Position numbers and translations under genes: made by a program. This document shows, piece after piece, positions 1 to 9,905 of a stretch of 64,000 bases of DNA; position 1 is the first letter of the stretch, and the number at the start of each line of letters is the position of its first letter. The notes beneath the pieces are model-generated. The model was not told the DNA's origin. It did no database searches and worked only from the letters and a program-made list of their open reading frames with translations. This DNA is from Neopararhizobium haloflavum (GTDB taxonomy: Bacteria > Pseudomonadota > Alphaproteobacteria > Rhizobiales > Rhizobiaceae), in assembly GCF_002750855.1 (NCBI RefSeq), contig NZ_NWUC01000002.1, positions 248,001 to 312,000 on the forward strand. The letters are read 5' to 3'.

Positions 1-726
1 ATTCTTGCAGATGTCGATGCGCTGGAGGTCGGACTGCGGCGCCACGCGGACCCTTTGACCGGGCGCCTGCGCGTCGGAATCATCCCAACGGTCGCGCCCT
101 ATCTCGTCCCGGCGCTCGTGCCACATGTGCGCAAACACTATCCGAAGCTGGAAATCGAACTGAAGGAGGCGGTGACGGCGACGCTGGTCAGCGATCTGCT
201 TCACGGACAGGTCGATGCGGTGATCGCAGCGCTGCCGGTGGAGGAAGACGGCGTCGCCAGCCGTTTCCTCTTCGAAGACCGCTTCCTGATGGCCTGCGCC
301 GACGACGAGACCACGATCCTGATGTCGCCGATGGCGCAGGACCAGGTCGATGTCAGCCGTCTTCTGCTTCTGGAAGAAGGGCATTGCATGCGCGACCAGG
401 CCCTTGCGGTCTGCGAGGCCGCGCCGGGCCGACGGATCGTCAACTACGGCGCGACATCGATGGCCACCCTCTTGCAGATGGTCAGCCACGGCCTTGGATT
501 GACGCTCATTCCGGAAATCGCCGTCCGTTCGGAAGGCGGACGTCACCGCATGCGGATCGTGCCTTTCGCCGAGCCGCAGCCATCGCGGCAGATCGGGCTG
601 CTGACACGCGATTCCAGCGGCCGGTCAGCCGATTTCGAAGCCTTCGCAGAGGCTGCCCGCACCTGCGGCGAGGCCTTGCTGCTTCCGGGCACCGATCAGG
701 CGACCGCCAGGCGGAATGCGAAATAG
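1..726 (+). CDS. oxyR: OxyR-type LysR regulator, 5' end missing
   Basis: The reading frame is open from base 1, so the N-terminal helix-turn-helix and the start lie outside the window. What remains is the LysR effector-binding domain. It carries GHCMRDQALAVC, which matches the redox-active cysteine pair of OxyR (Cys199 and Cys208 in E. coli, eight residues between them). It is followed by a TS-x(2)-TLLQMV stretch and a GLTLIP motif typical of the family. OxyR senses hydrogen peroxide by forming a disulfide between these cysteines and activates peroxide-defence genes. The last 31 bp overlap the convergent MAPEG gene. The usual OxyR target katG is not visible here; the neighbour on the left is unknown. 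Confidence 0.86.
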   Translation: MLADVDALEVGLRRHADPLTGRLRVGIIPTVAPYLVPALVPHVRKHYPKLEIELKEAVTATLVSDLLHGQVDAVIAALPVEEDGVASRFLFEDRFLMACADDETTILMSPMAQDQVDVSRLLLLEEGHCMRDQALAVCEAAPGRRIVNYGATSMATLLQMVSHGLGLTLIPEIAVRSEGGRHRMRIVPFAEPQPSRQIGLLTRDSSGRSADFEAFAEAARTCGEALLLPGTDQATARRNAK

Positions 727-1112
727 AGCCACAACAGCCCGTTGAGCACGAAGCCGGCGATAAAGGCGGGACGACGCCGGCGCAGATCGTTCGATGTGAC
801 GTGGACATAAGCGTGCACGACCCGCGAGGCCACGAACAGCCAGGCGAGGATGACGACCACGACATTCGCCGCTGCGATCATGTAGAGCCCGAAGCAGGCG
901 AAGATGAACAGCATCGGCAATTCGAACTGATTGATCAGATTGCGGATGACTGTCGCGCTCTGTTCGGGCTCGACATTCGGCACGAGGAAGGCCCGCGCCT
1001 CGACCTCGCCGCGTTTGACCGCGCCGACACGCCGTTTCGACGCCAGGAAATAGACACCATAGATTAGAGCGACCTGAACGATCACCGGCCAGAAGATTGC
1101 TGTCGAGCCCAT
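696..1112 (-). CDS. MAPEG family membrane protein
   Basis: A 138-residue integral membrane protein with about four hydrophobic segments and the MAPEG-like core VEARAFLVPNVEPEQSATV (E, N and R positions typical of the family), followed by RNLINQFELP. Bacterial MAPEG proteins are small, mostly uncharacterised relatives of microsomal glutathione transferases, so a glutathione-linked detoxification role is only an inference. It starts 9 bp after the guaB stop with a GGGGGCGAA ribosome site, so it is probably cotranscribed with guaB. Its 3' end overlaps the convergent oxyR by 31 bp. Confidence 0.8.
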   Translation of the reverse strand: MGSTAIFWPVIVQVALIYGVYFLASKRRVGAVKRGEVEARAFLVPNVEPEQSATVIRNLINQFELPMLFIFACFGLYMIAAANVVVVILAWLFVASRVVHAYVHVTSNDLRRRRPAFIAGFVLNGLLWLYFAFRLAVA

Positions 1113-1121
1113 TTCGCCCCC

Positions 1122-2708
<1,587 letters not shown>

Positions 2709-2740
2709 CTACCATGCCGAGGCACGGAAGGGAAGCCGGC

Positions 2741-2793
2741 ATCTTCGCTGCGCCGTACCGCGCCGATGAAGGACCCGGCGCGGCCGCGAAGAT
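2741..2793 (-). terminator. Stem-loop after the metallo-hydrolase gene
   Basis: ATCTTCGC (2741-2748) and GCGAAGAT (2786-2793) are perfect inverted arms. A GC-rich inner part (CGCCG / CGGCG) can also pair. The hairpin directly abuts the stop codon of the metallo-hydrolase, upstream of guaB. There is no clear U-run, so it may be a Rho-independent-like terminator, an attenuator before guaB, or a 3' stabilising hairpin. Confidence 0.4.
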
Positions 2794-3786
2794 TCACACG
2801 TCGAACTGGTAGCTCTCGGGGATATAGCGATAGCCCTGATCGCGCTTTTCAACGAAGCCCTGGGCCGGATAGGGCATGTGATAGCCGATGAACGGCAGCC
2901 GATCGGTGGCGATCATGTCGAAGACGCGCTTGCGGGTCTCGGCAGCCATCGCCTTGTCCATGTCGAAGCGGACTTCCCAGTCCGGCCGCTGCAACGACAG
3001 CACGAAATGGTTGGCGGTATCGGCTGTCAGGATCAGCCGCCCCTCGCCCGATTCGATCGCGTAGATCATGTGTCCCGGCGTGTGGCCGAGAGCCTCCATC
3101 GCCGTGATGCCGGTGACGACATCATCGCCGTCGGCAAGAAACGTCATCTTCTCGGCAAGCGGCGCCACCTTTTCCATGACGGCCATGTGATTGCCTTCCG
3201 CGCCGGTGCCGACGCGGGCCTCGTCGGTCCAGAAATCGTACTCGGCCTCACCCGTCACATAGCGCGCATTGGGGAAGGCCGGCGCGCCACCTTCCATCAG
3301 CCCGTTGATATGATCCCCATGAAGGTGGGTCAGCACAACGATCGAAACGTCCTCGGCCGTATGGCCGGCCGCCTGCAAAGCCTGGAGGAGCATCCCGGTG
3401 CCGGCCTCGCGCCCGGCCTCGCCGTTGCCTGTATCGAAAAGGACAAGCTCGGAGCCGGTGTCGATCAGCGTCGGCGTGAACATGTTGCGCATGCGGTCGG
3501 CCGGAAGGAAATTCTCCTCCAGCAGGGCGGCGACATCGTCCGGTGCCTGGTCGGTGCCGAATGTGGTGTGCGGCTCGTCCATCACGCGGCCCCCATCGGA
3601 GAGCGTGGCAACGTGAAAATCGCCCAGCTGGAAACGATTGAACAGTCCGTGGTCGGCTGGCGTCATCTGGCCTTCCTCCTGAGCGTGCGCGGCTCTTACC
3701 ATCAAGGCCGGCGTTGCCAGGCCGGCTGCGCCGACGGCGGCGAATTTGAACGCGTCGCGGCGCGAACGGGAAAAGGTCAACGTCAT
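2794..3786 (-). CDS. Tat-exported MBL-fold metallo-hydrolase
   Basis: A 330-residue metallo-beta-lactamase-fold protein. The metal site THLHGDH (His154, His156, Asp158, His159) is intact, followed by later histidines such as GHTPGHMIYAIE. The N-terminus has a twin-arginine motif SRRDAFK at residues 8-14 and an alanine-rich hydrophobic stretch ending in AHAQ, so export to the periplasm by Tat is likely. The start is the ATG at 3784-3786, preceded by GGAGGACGAT; an upstream in-frame start would spoil the signal peptide. It resembles the quorum-quenching lactonase and alkylphosphonate-type MBL group, but the substrate cannot be told. It lies 140 bp downstream of rlmE on the same strand. Confidence 0.87.
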   Translation of the reverse strand: MTLTFSRSRRDAFKFAAVGAAGLATPALMVRAAHAQEEGQMTPADHGLFNRFQLGDFHVATLSDGGRVMDEPHTTFGTDQAPDDVAALLEENFLPADRMRNMFTPTLIDTGSELVLFDTGNGEAGREAGTGMLLQALQAAGHTAEDVSIVVLTHLHGDHINGLMEGGAPAFPNARYVTGEAEYDFWTDEARVGTGAEGNHMAVMEKVAPLAEKMTFLADGDDVVTGITAMEALGHTPGHMIYAIESGEGRLILTADTANHFVLSLQRPDWEVRFDMDKAMAAETRKRVFDMIATDRLPFIGYHMPYPAQGFVEKRDQGYRYIPESYQFDV

Positions 3787-3926
3787 ATCGTCCTCCAGAA
3801 CAGGTTCTGCGACAGGCTGGCAAGCCCGTTTCGCATTGTACTGGCTATCTGGAGCGGTGCGACGCGATGACAATCACGGGTATGTCCCGCCGCAGCATCA
3901 TCACGCGAACGTGAGCCTCTGGCCCT

Positions 3927-4682
3927 TCATTTTTCCTGGTCGGACCTGGCCTCGCGGTCGGAACCGGCTTCCTCGACAGGAGCGGCCTCATCAGCCGCAC
4001 GGCCTTTGAAATCCTTGGCCAGCAGGAACATCTCGACCGATTCGGACCGCGATGACGGCGGCTTGATGTGGATGACGGAGCGGAAATTCTGCTTGAGCAT
4101 GGTGAGAAGGTCCTGCTCGGTGCCGCCCTGGAACGTCTTGGAGAGGAAATGGCCTCCCGGACGAAGAACCTCGACCGCGAAATGCGCGGCGACCTCGGCA
4201 AGGTGCATGGTGCGCAGATGGTCGGTGCGCTTGTGGCCGGTGGTCGGCGCCGCCATGTCGGAGACCACCACGTCGGGTGCACCGCCGGCTGCTTCGAGAA
4301 GCCTTTGCGGCGCATCGTCGTCGAGGAAGTCCATCTGAAGGATCGCGACGCCAGGAATGGGATCCATCTCGAGGAAATCGATCGCAGCCACGCGCGGCGA
4401 AGCGTCGGTCGATCCTGTGACCTTGGCGGCGATCTGCGACCAGCCGCCCGGCGCAGCGCCGAGATCGATGATCCGCCTGGCGCCATTCAGAATCTTGTGC
4501 TTCTCGTCGATCTCCAGAAGCTTGAAGACGGCGCGCGAGCGGTAGCCCTCCAACTGCGCGCGCTGGACGTAGGGGTCGTTGATGTGGCGTTCGATCCAGC
4601 GCCGGGACGAGCCCTTGACCTTGCCCTTCTTCTTGACCTTCTGGCCGAGCTTGCGGCCGGTGCGCCCTGTTGGTGGCTGCAT
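3927..4682 (-). CDS. rlmE: 23S rRNA 2'-O-ribose uridine methyltransferase
   Basis: A 251-residue Rossmann methyltransferase (RlmE/FtsJ/RrmJ) that methylates the 2'-OH of U2552 in the 23S rRNA A-loop using S-adenosylmethionine. Visible are a lysine-rich N-terminus, YRSRAVFKL with catalytic Lys54, the SAM motif [12 protein letters not shown] at 71-82, SDMAAP with the catalytic Asp, and FLSKTFQGG with the second catalytic Lys. The ATG at 4680-4682 begins [12 protein letters not shown]. The longer open frame upstream is only antisense-free read-through of ppx. The start is 5 bp after the ppx stop, so ppx and rlmE form an operon. Confidence 0.95.
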   Translation of the reverse strand: MQPPTGRTGRKLGQKVKKKGKVKGSSRRWIERHINDPYVQRAQLEGYRSRAVFKLLEIDEKHKILNGARRIIDLGAAPGGWSQIAAKVTGSTDASPRVAAIDFLEMDPIPGVAILQMDFLDDDAPQRLLEAAGGAPDVVVSDMAAPTTGHKRTDHLRTMHLAEVAAHFAVEVLRPGGHFLSKTFQGGTEQDLLTMLKQNFRSVIHIKPPSSRSESVEMFLLAKDFKGRAADEAAPVEEAGSDREARSDQEK

Positions 4683-4687
4683 GCGCG

Positions 4688-6391
4688 TTATCCTCGGTCC
4701 TTGGAGTGCGACACCGTCTCGTGGCGATAGCGGCCACGGTCGGAGGCGGGAAAGCGCGATCGGCGACGGCGCCAGACGCCATCTGCCGCCATCATGTCCG
4801 TCAGGAGACCCTCGCGCAGGCCACGGTCGGCCACGCGCATGCGCTCGGCGGGCCAGCGGCGGCGGATCCCTTCCAGGATGGCGCAGCCGGCCAGTACCAG
4901 ATCCGCCCTGTCGGCGCCGATGCACGGATTGGCCGATCGTTGGTCGAAATCCCAGGACAGGATCTTCTCGAGCATGCGGTCGACCTCGTCGCTGGTGAGC
5001 CATAGACCGTCGACGCGCCGGCGGTCGTAGCGCGGCAGGTCGAGATGGACACCGGCAAGGGTCGTCACGGTGCCGGACGTGCCGATGAGATGAAAGCGCC
5101 CGGTCTCCGCCTCCCCCGCCATACCGCGCAGTTGGGGACACAGAAAGCTTTCGAGCATCGTTTCGACATCGGCCACCATCGCGGCAAAGATGTCGCGCGT
5201 GACATCGCGGCCGCCGAAGCGTTCCGACAGCGTCACCACGCCGACCGGCAGCGACGTCCATGCGCGGATGTGGTTGGCAAGCCGGCCGGAACGGTTCTGC
5301 GGAAGCTCGATGACGGCGATTTCCGACGATCCGCCGCCAATATCGAAAAGGACGACCGAATCGGTCTCGCGTTCGACCAGCGAGGAGCAGCCGGACACGG
5401 CCAGCCGGGCCTCGGTCTCGCGATCGACGATCTCCAGATCCAGTCCGGTCTCGCGGCGCACGCGCTCAAGAAACGCGCCGCCATTCTCGGCCGCGCGGCA
5501 GGCCTCGGTGGCGATCAGCCGGGCCTTGCGGATCGGCTTGTCGGCAAGCTTCGAGGCGCAGATGCGCAGGGCGTCGACAGCCCTGTCCATGGCGGCTTCG
5601 GACAGGCGGCCCGTCGCCGCCAGCCCCTCGCCGAGCCGGACGATGCGCGAAAACGCGTCGACGACCCGGAACTGGCCAGGACGGGTCGGGGCGGCAACGA
5701 GCAGGCGGCAATTGTTCGTGCCGAGGTCGAGCGCGGCGTAAAACGGGCTATCGCCCCGCGCCTGCCGCGACGCGGGGTTTCCAGCCGCCCCGTTGGTGCC
5801 TTGAGGTGGTGCGCTGGCGGCAGCACCGCCGGATGATCGCCCCGGCCGGTCGCTCGCGCATCCGTTGGCGCCGCCGGCCTCGCCGGCACCGTCGACCGCA
5901 GGATTGCGCAGCGCACGGGCACGCTTGGCGCGCTGTCGCCGCTTGCGCGATTTCGATCGTTTGGGCGCACGGGCGTCACTTGGCGCATCCGGTGCGCCGC
6001 CCTCGCCCGTGGCCGCATCTGCAAGCGGCGCCGGGCCCGGGGGGGACGCATCGGACAGCGCAGCCGCCCCATTCCTGGCTGATCTGGCACCACGGCGGCG
6101 CCGACGGCGTCGCTTGCCGTTCTTGCCGGGCGACAGATCGCCGCCGGACGGGTCCGATGAAGGTGTATGGGAACGCCGATCGCCGCCGGGTGGCGAACGA
6201 TCTAGAGCCGTTCCAACGGCGACGGCATCACTGCCGCCCGCTGCCCGATGGCCCACGTCGCCGCGCGCCGGGGCCCGCGGCGATGCGGTGTCCTGGCGGG
6301 TTTTTTCGGCAGTGGGTCCATTCCCGGCTTCCGGCTCCTGCTGCGGCGTCCCCGCGGATGGCGCCCTGGCGCCCGTTTCGCGGTCTTCCAC
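4688..6391 (-). CDS. Ppx/GppA phosphatase with long basic N-terminal extension
   Basis: A 567-residue protein. Residues from about 217 onward form a complete Ppx/GppA ASKHA phosphatase: [17 protein letters not shown] phosphate loop, a later [10 protein letters not shown] loop and an [12 protein letters not shown] adenine-type loop. Members hydrolyse inorganic polyphosphate and/or pppGpp; which applies here cannot be told. The first 216 residues are low-complexity, rich in Ala, Gly, Pro, Ser and Asp, with two strongly basic patches (about 90-107, with seven arginines in a row, and 143-162). Such extensions occur in rhizobial homologues and may bind RNA or polyphosphate. The start is a GTG with AAGG upstream. 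It is cotranscribed with rlmE. Confidence 0.9.
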   Translation of the reverse strand: MEDRETGARAPSAGTPQQEPEAGNGPTAEKTRQDTASPRAPARGDVGHRAAGGSDAVAVGTALDRSPPGGDRRSHTPSSDPSGGDLSPGKNGKRRRRRRRGARSARNGAAALSDASPPGPAPLADAATGEGGAPDAPSDARAPKRSKSRKRRQRAKRARALRNPAVDGAGEAGGANGCASDRPGRSSGGAAASAPPQGTNGAAGNPASRQARGDSPFYAALDLGTNNCRLLVAAPTRPGQFRVVDAFSRIVRLGEGLAATGRLSEAAMDRAVDALRICASKLADKPIRKARLIATEACRAAENGGAFLERVRRETGLDLEIVDRETEARLAVSGCSSLVERETDSVVLFDIGGGSSEIAVIELPQNRSGRLANHIRAWTSLPVGVVTLSERFGGRDVTRDIFAAMVADVETMLESFLCPQLRGMAGEAETGRFHLIGTSGTVTTLAGVHLDLPRYDRRRVDGLWLTSDEVDRMLEKILSWDFDQRSANPCIGADRADLVLAGCAILEGIRRRWPAERMRVADRGLREGLLTDMMAADGVWRRRRSRFPASDRGRYRHETVSHSKDRG

Positions 6392-6586
6392 TCAATCAAC
6401 CTTACGGCGCGTCGCAAGCCCGGCTGCCGTGTCGAAAGGCCACCTCGGCGCGACTGACGCTCCTTGTTTGTCGTTGCCGGCAAGACTATCAGCCTGTTTT
6501 TCAATCACCAAACCCTTTTTGCCGGCGCGCCGGGCGGGCGCAGCGCTCCACTCGCAAAGCCAGGACAAAATTTGGAAATTGCCGGT

Positions 6587-6614
6587 TTGCATCCGCCGGA
6601 CTTTTTGGCTATAG
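6587..6614 (+). promoter_or_regulatory. Candidate sigma-70 promoter of the tRNA gene
   Basis: TTGCAT (6587-6592) and CTATAG (6609-6614) are spaced 16 bp apart, placing the predicted start near 6620, about 30 bp before the tRNA. The match is reasonable for an alphaproteobacterial housekeeping promoter but was found by eye only. Confidence 0.45.
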
Positions 6615-6650
6615 AGGCCCGCAACCGCCGCGGCGACGCTCACGGCACGG

Positions 6651-6724
6651 TGGGGAATAGGTTAACGGTAGACCCACGGACTCTGACTCCGTTAGTCCTG
6701 GTTCGAATCCAGGTTCCCCAGCCA
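6651..6724 (+). tRNA. tRNA-Gln (CTG anticodon)
   Basis: The sequence folds as a complete cloverleaf. The acceptor arm TGGGGAA (6651-6657) pairs with TTCCCCA (6714-6720), and the discriminator is G followed by an encoded CCA. The anticodon arm ACGGA/TCCGT encloses the loop CTCTGAC with anticodon CTG. The T arm is CTGG-TTCGAAT-CCAG. The UGGGG 5' end is typical of tRNA-Gln. It reads CAG codons. It lies between the divergent ppx operon and a stretch of decayed DNA. Confidence 0.95.
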
Positions 6725-6965
6725 ACTTTTCTTCAGACCCTGAAATCATTGAATATTCCGGAAATTCGGGATCCCGTTTCGGCGTCACAGGCGAGCTGAT
6801 GCCCGAAACTGACGCCCAATGGTGATGCCCACACCGCAGCAGGGCTCGCTCATCCTAGCGGCCCGGAAAGAGGGCACAGTGGGAGCATTTCAGCGGTCAT
6901 CGCAAAGGTCGAGGCGAAGCTTGTCGATGAGCAAGGAACGGAAATGCGGCAGCATCCCCCCCGCG

Positions 6966-7560
6966 ATGACTCTCGACTGGCCTCCCCAGCTATGGAATGG
7001 CGACGCGGCAGACTGGTCGCTCGATCTCTCCGCCGATCTTGCCGACCGGAAGGCTGGACGGATCGACTGGTCCGAAATCGACCTGGGCGTGCTTCTCTCC
7101 GGGCCGCCCGACACTTTGCAGCCGCACTTGCCACGACCTGCTCGGCCCATCTTGTTGTAGCCTCGGTGACGCGTTGCCAGTCGAGCGGCCAACTCGGCGA
7201 TTTCTTGAAGGCCACGAGAAAGGCTTTCGCGGAAACGCGCGATCACGCGCCCAGCATCCTCTTCATCGATGCGTTTGATTCCATTGGCGATCGTGCCCGT
7301 TTCTCCGGTCATAGCGCGCAATGTTGCACCGAAGTCGTGAACAACTGTGCTTCGCCATTGATCCGGCTCTGCTGCGTCCCGGATGCCGTGATCAGCATAT
7401 TGCGATTCCGCTGGCGGACGAGGAGACCCAGGCCGCCATCCTCTACATCCGTGCCAAGGGCATGCCGGGAGAGGAAGATCGCGCCGATATCGCCAGACGG
7501 ATGGCTTTTTACTCCGGGACCTCGACAATAACCGATCGATGTCGATGTCAGGCCAGAATC
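6966..7560 (+). pseudogene. Decayed AAA+ ATPase gene
   Basis: Three reading frames together give one AAA+ ATPase. Frame 3 (from about 6966) encodes DWSEIDLGVLLSGPP, the run-up to a Walker A loop. A deletion near 7110 has removed the GTGK part. Frame 2 then continues with AAALATTCSAHLVVASVTR, a KATRKAFAE helix and a Walker B ILFIDAFDSIGDR, whose normal Glu is Ala. After a further gap, frame 1 (from about 7360) encodes DPALLRPGCRDQHIAIPLAD, the sensor-2/arginine-finger region, and EETQAAIL. Intact relatives in rhizobia are FtsH-like AAA ATPases. With the P-loop deleted, Walker B mutated and two frameshifts, it cannot be functional. Confidence 0.75.
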
Positions 7561-7670
7561 CGGAGAACTTCACTCTGCTCGCCAAACTGCTGGGCGCGAA
7601 ATGCCCGACCGATTTGTTCGCCGTCCAGAGGGACGGATGTACGCGTGGCGCGGCTTTGTATCGCTTAAAG
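7551..7670 (+). pseudogene. Possible phasin-like gene fragment
   Basis: One frame reads GQNPENFTLLAKLLGAKCPT then DLFAVQRD. This resembles the helical core of phasin-family proteins (Asn-x-x-x-Phe, Lys-Leu-x-Gly-Ala-Lys-x-Pro-Thr, Gln) that coat polyhydroxyalkanoate granules. There is no credible start codon with a ribosome site and the match covers only about 35 residues, so it is at most a remnant. It lies right after the AAA+ pseudogene, in keeping with general decay of this stretch. Confidence 0.25.
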
Positions 7671-8042
7671 TCACCGCGCAGGGTGCGCAGGTCGGTCTTC
7701 AAAAAGATGCGATCCTGCAGCAATCATGATCAACGCGCCGCTGAGTACCGCGCTCCACACCGCCGGGCGGTTGTCAGAGTATCGTAGAACCAGGGGCGAC
7801 AAGATGAGCCACAATCCGAGGGCAGCTTCGACCCAGTCTTCCCACGGTCGATGTGCCAGCACGCTCGCGAGCGCAATGAACAGCGCGAAGGCTCCACAAA
7901 GGAGCAAATTCCCTGTGACGAGCGAATGCTCGATGTTTCCAACGCTTATCGTCATGCCCAAATTCAGGATCCAGGGTGAGATCATGAGCCAGATGCCCAC
8001 TATCGCGGTGAGCCAGTTCTGCCAGTGATGTTTCGCATACAT
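7671..8042 (-). CDS. SPW repeat membrane protein
   Basis: A 123-residue protein with four hydrophobic segments arranged as two repeats. Each repeat opens with an amphipathic WQNW/WEDW helix and contains an SPW-type motif (ISPWILN near residue 21, LSPLVLRY in the second half). This is the SPW repeat family, of unknown function, in the inner membrane. The ATG at 8040-8042 is chosen because GGAGGT lies 8 bases upstream; that ribosome site itself overlaps an earlier in-frame ATG. It stands alone on this strand next to the decayed region. Confidence 0.82.
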   Translation of the reverse strand: MYAKHHWQNWLTAIVGIWLMISPWILNLGMTISVGNIEHSLVTGNLLLCGAFALFIALASVLAHRPWEDWVEAALGLWLILSPLVLRYSDNRPAVWSAVLSGALIMIAAGSHLFEDRPAHPAR

Positions 8043-8244
8043 GATGCTGACCTCCATTCAACGCGTTCGATTATCGGCGAGGCCAGGCCGGCAGGCCTTG
8101 ATGCGTATCAACGATCCACCGCACCCCTCGAATCTTGCCGAATTCGCGGAGCCCTTCACTCAAGCAGAAGGGGAGCCTGCAATTGATATGGATTAAGGTG
8201 AAATCGCTTTGCTGCGCCGAAGATGGCCATCTCTGGAGGCTGTC

Positions 8245-8343
8245 ATGAAACCGATCATGCTTGATCCTGGAACTGCTTTGCTCCTCAGTCTGCTCGTCTT
8301 GCTGCTGATTGTCGTTTCAGTCTGGATCGTCGCTTCGCTGTAG
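8245..8343 (+). CDS. 32-residue single-span membrane peptide
   Basis: An ATG at 8245 follows GGAGG by 5 bases, an excellent ribosome site, and opens a 32-codon frame ending in TAG. The product begins MKPIMLDPGTALLL and then has one continuous hydrophobic helix rich in Leu, Val and Ile, ending IVASL. It was not recognised as a known family. The 3' 59 bp overlap the end of the convergent DUF1003 gene. The small size means coding status is uncertain, but the ribosome site and the clean transmembrane composition argue for it. Confidence 0.5.
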   Translation: MKPIMLDPGTALLLSLLVLLLIVVSVWIVASL

Positions 8344-9049
8344 CGGGATCGGACGGGCCGACTGCAACAGTGTCGTCGATCAGTTCCATCTGCATCTCCT
8401 GGATTTCGGTCAGGCGCTCCCATTGCCGCAGGAGATGATGGTCGAGCTTTTCATGCAGATGGCGGATTTCAAGCTCGGCCTTGAGATTGACCTGGTAGTC
8501 GTTTTGCGACCGGAGACGGTCTTTCGTCTCCTGCCGTCTCTGGCTCATCATGATGAGCGGCGCCTGAATCGCTGCGACCAGCGAGAGAAAGAGGTTGAGC
8601 AGGATGAAAGGATAGGGATCGAAGGCGTCGGTCCGCAGCAACCATGCATTCGCCGACATCCAGACGATGAGGACAGCGATGAAGGTGAAGATGAATTGCC
8701 ATGAGCCAACATAGGCGGCAACGGCATCCGCGGACCGTTCGGCCAGACTGACCTTCTCCTCATAATCCCGTTCGATATCAACAGATAGAGTTTCGTCCTG
8801 GATCAGACTGGTAACCACCGTGCTGTCGAGCGCCGTCAGTTCTCCGCGCTCCTTGATGATCGTTTCTTCCAGAACGTGACGCCGCGCGCGCTGAAGATCC
8901 TCGATGCACAACCACCCGGTATCACGCCAACCGGGATACTCCCGGTCGAGCCATTGGGCGACCGTCGGTCGAAGCCAGGCTGTCGAATAGAGGCGAACCG
9001 CACTGCCGTGCCGGCCGCACACGCCGCAGGTTTCCTGGCCCGGCTTCAT
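8285..9049 (-). CDS. DUF1003 membrane protein
   Basis: A 254-residue protein. Residues from about 105 to 190 hold two transmembrane segments flanked by the DUF1003 pattern (ADAVAAYVGSWQFIFTF, then DPYPFILLNLFLSLVAAIQA and IMMSQRRQ). Around residues 8-11 a CGVC pair and later a cysteine in WLCIEDL could form a small metal-binding site. The C-terminus is a charged coiled-coil-like tail (LHEKLDHHLLRQW). The function of the family is unknown. The gene stands alone on the minus strand, back to back with the ICMT-like methyltransferase. Confidence 0.84.
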   Translation of the reverse strand: MKPGQETCGVCGRHGSAVRLYSTAWLRPTVAQWLDREYPGWRDTGWLCIEDLQRARRHVLEETIIKERGELTALDSTVVTSLIQDETLSVDIERDYEEKVSLAERSADAVAAYVGSWQFIFTFIAVLIVWMSANAWLLRTDAFDPYPFILLNLFLSLVAAIQAPLIMMSQRRQETKDRLRSQNDYQVNLKAELEIRHLHEKLDHHLLRQWERLTEIQEMQMELIDDTVAVGPSDPATAKRRSRLKRQSAARRAD

Positions 9050-9136
9050 TGGCGCCTCCGCGCTCTACAACCTGTCTTAAATTCGCCGCAACTCAGGCGC
9101 TCTGCAATTGAAATCTATGGCCAGGGGAGCGTCGAC

Positions 9137-9880
9137 ATGATCCGTGATAGCATCGTCCGTCAGGGCCAGTGGTTCTTCCGCTGGCGCAGCTATGTGCTTT
9201 TGGCGACGATCCCCATCGCTTTCATGACGCTGCGTCGAGGAGAGCCGATCGAGCTCTATTTCGGCGATCGGGCGGATTTCATCTATGAAGGCGTCTGTGT
9301 CGCCCTGGCCTTTACCGGTCTGGCGTTGCGCGCCGTGACGGTCGCTCATGCCCCCAAGGGAACGTCAGGGCGGAACACACGGAGCCAAGTTGCCGAGACA
9401 CTCAACACGACAGGTATGTACTCGCTGACGAGGAATCCACTCTATTTCGGCAACGCAATCATCTACATGGCGATCGCGCTCTTCACTCAGGGTGTCTATT
9501 TCGTCATCATCATGGCGCTCTTCCTGATCATCTATCTGGAGCGCATCATTGCAACGGAAGAGGCTTTCCTCTCCGACAAGTTTGGAACCACATACCAAGA
9601 GTGGGCCGACCGCGTGCCAGCATTCTTTCCACGGCTCTCCGGCTGGCAGGCGCCGACATTACCGTTCTCGGTCAGAAACGTGTTGCGCCGGGAATATTCC
9701 GGCTTCTTCGCAATCATTGCCGCGTTCTTCGCCATCGAAGCGTTCGGCGATGTCCTTTTCCAGGGCCACATCCTCTATGATCCTGTCTGGATAGCGGCAT
9801 TCATCGGCGGCGGCATCGTCTATCTGGCGCTTCGGTCCTTGAAGAAGCAGACCAGTTGGCTCGACGTGCAGGGACGCTGA
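9137..9880 (+). CDS. Isoprenylcysteine carboxylmethyltransferase-like membrane methyltransferase
   Basis: A 247-residue multi-pass membrane protein of the ICMT/PEMT superfamily. The signature is GMYSLTRNPLYFGN followed by a hydrophobic helix, an ERIIATEE motif and YQEWADRVPAFFP; together these bind S-adenosylmethionine and the substrate head group. Bacterial members methylate varied, often lipid, substrates; the substrate here is unknown. The ATG at 9137 has GGGGAG upstream. The open frame extends farther upstream but that part is antisense to the DUF1003 gene and not protein-like. An extra C-terminal part (residues about 175-247) adds two more hydrophobic segments. Confidence 0.8.
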   Translation: MIRDSIVRQGQWFFRWRSYVLLATIPIAFMTLRRGEPIELYFGDRADFIYEGVCVALAFTGLALRAVTVAHAPKGTSGRNTRSQVAETLNTTGMYSLTRNPLYFGNAIIYMAIALFTQGVYFVIIMALFLIIYLERIIATEEAFLSDKFGTTYQEWADRVPAFFPRLSGWQAPTLPFSVRNVLRREYSGFFAIIAAFFAIEAFGDVLFQGHILYDPVWIAAFIGGGIVYLALRSLKKQTSWLDVQGR

Positions 9881-9905
9881 CGATGTTCTGCGTAAGATCG
9901 CTTCT

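Noticed and set aside
6890..7723. 277-codon minus-strand frame across the decayed region
   Set aside because: Its translation resembles nothing, while the plus strand rebuilds an AAA+ ATPase; it also runs into the SPW gene end.
6651..8060. tRNA-Gln as attachment site of an integrated element
   Set aside because: No integrase, phage gene or repeat of the tRNA 3' end was seen nearby; the only sign is gene decay.
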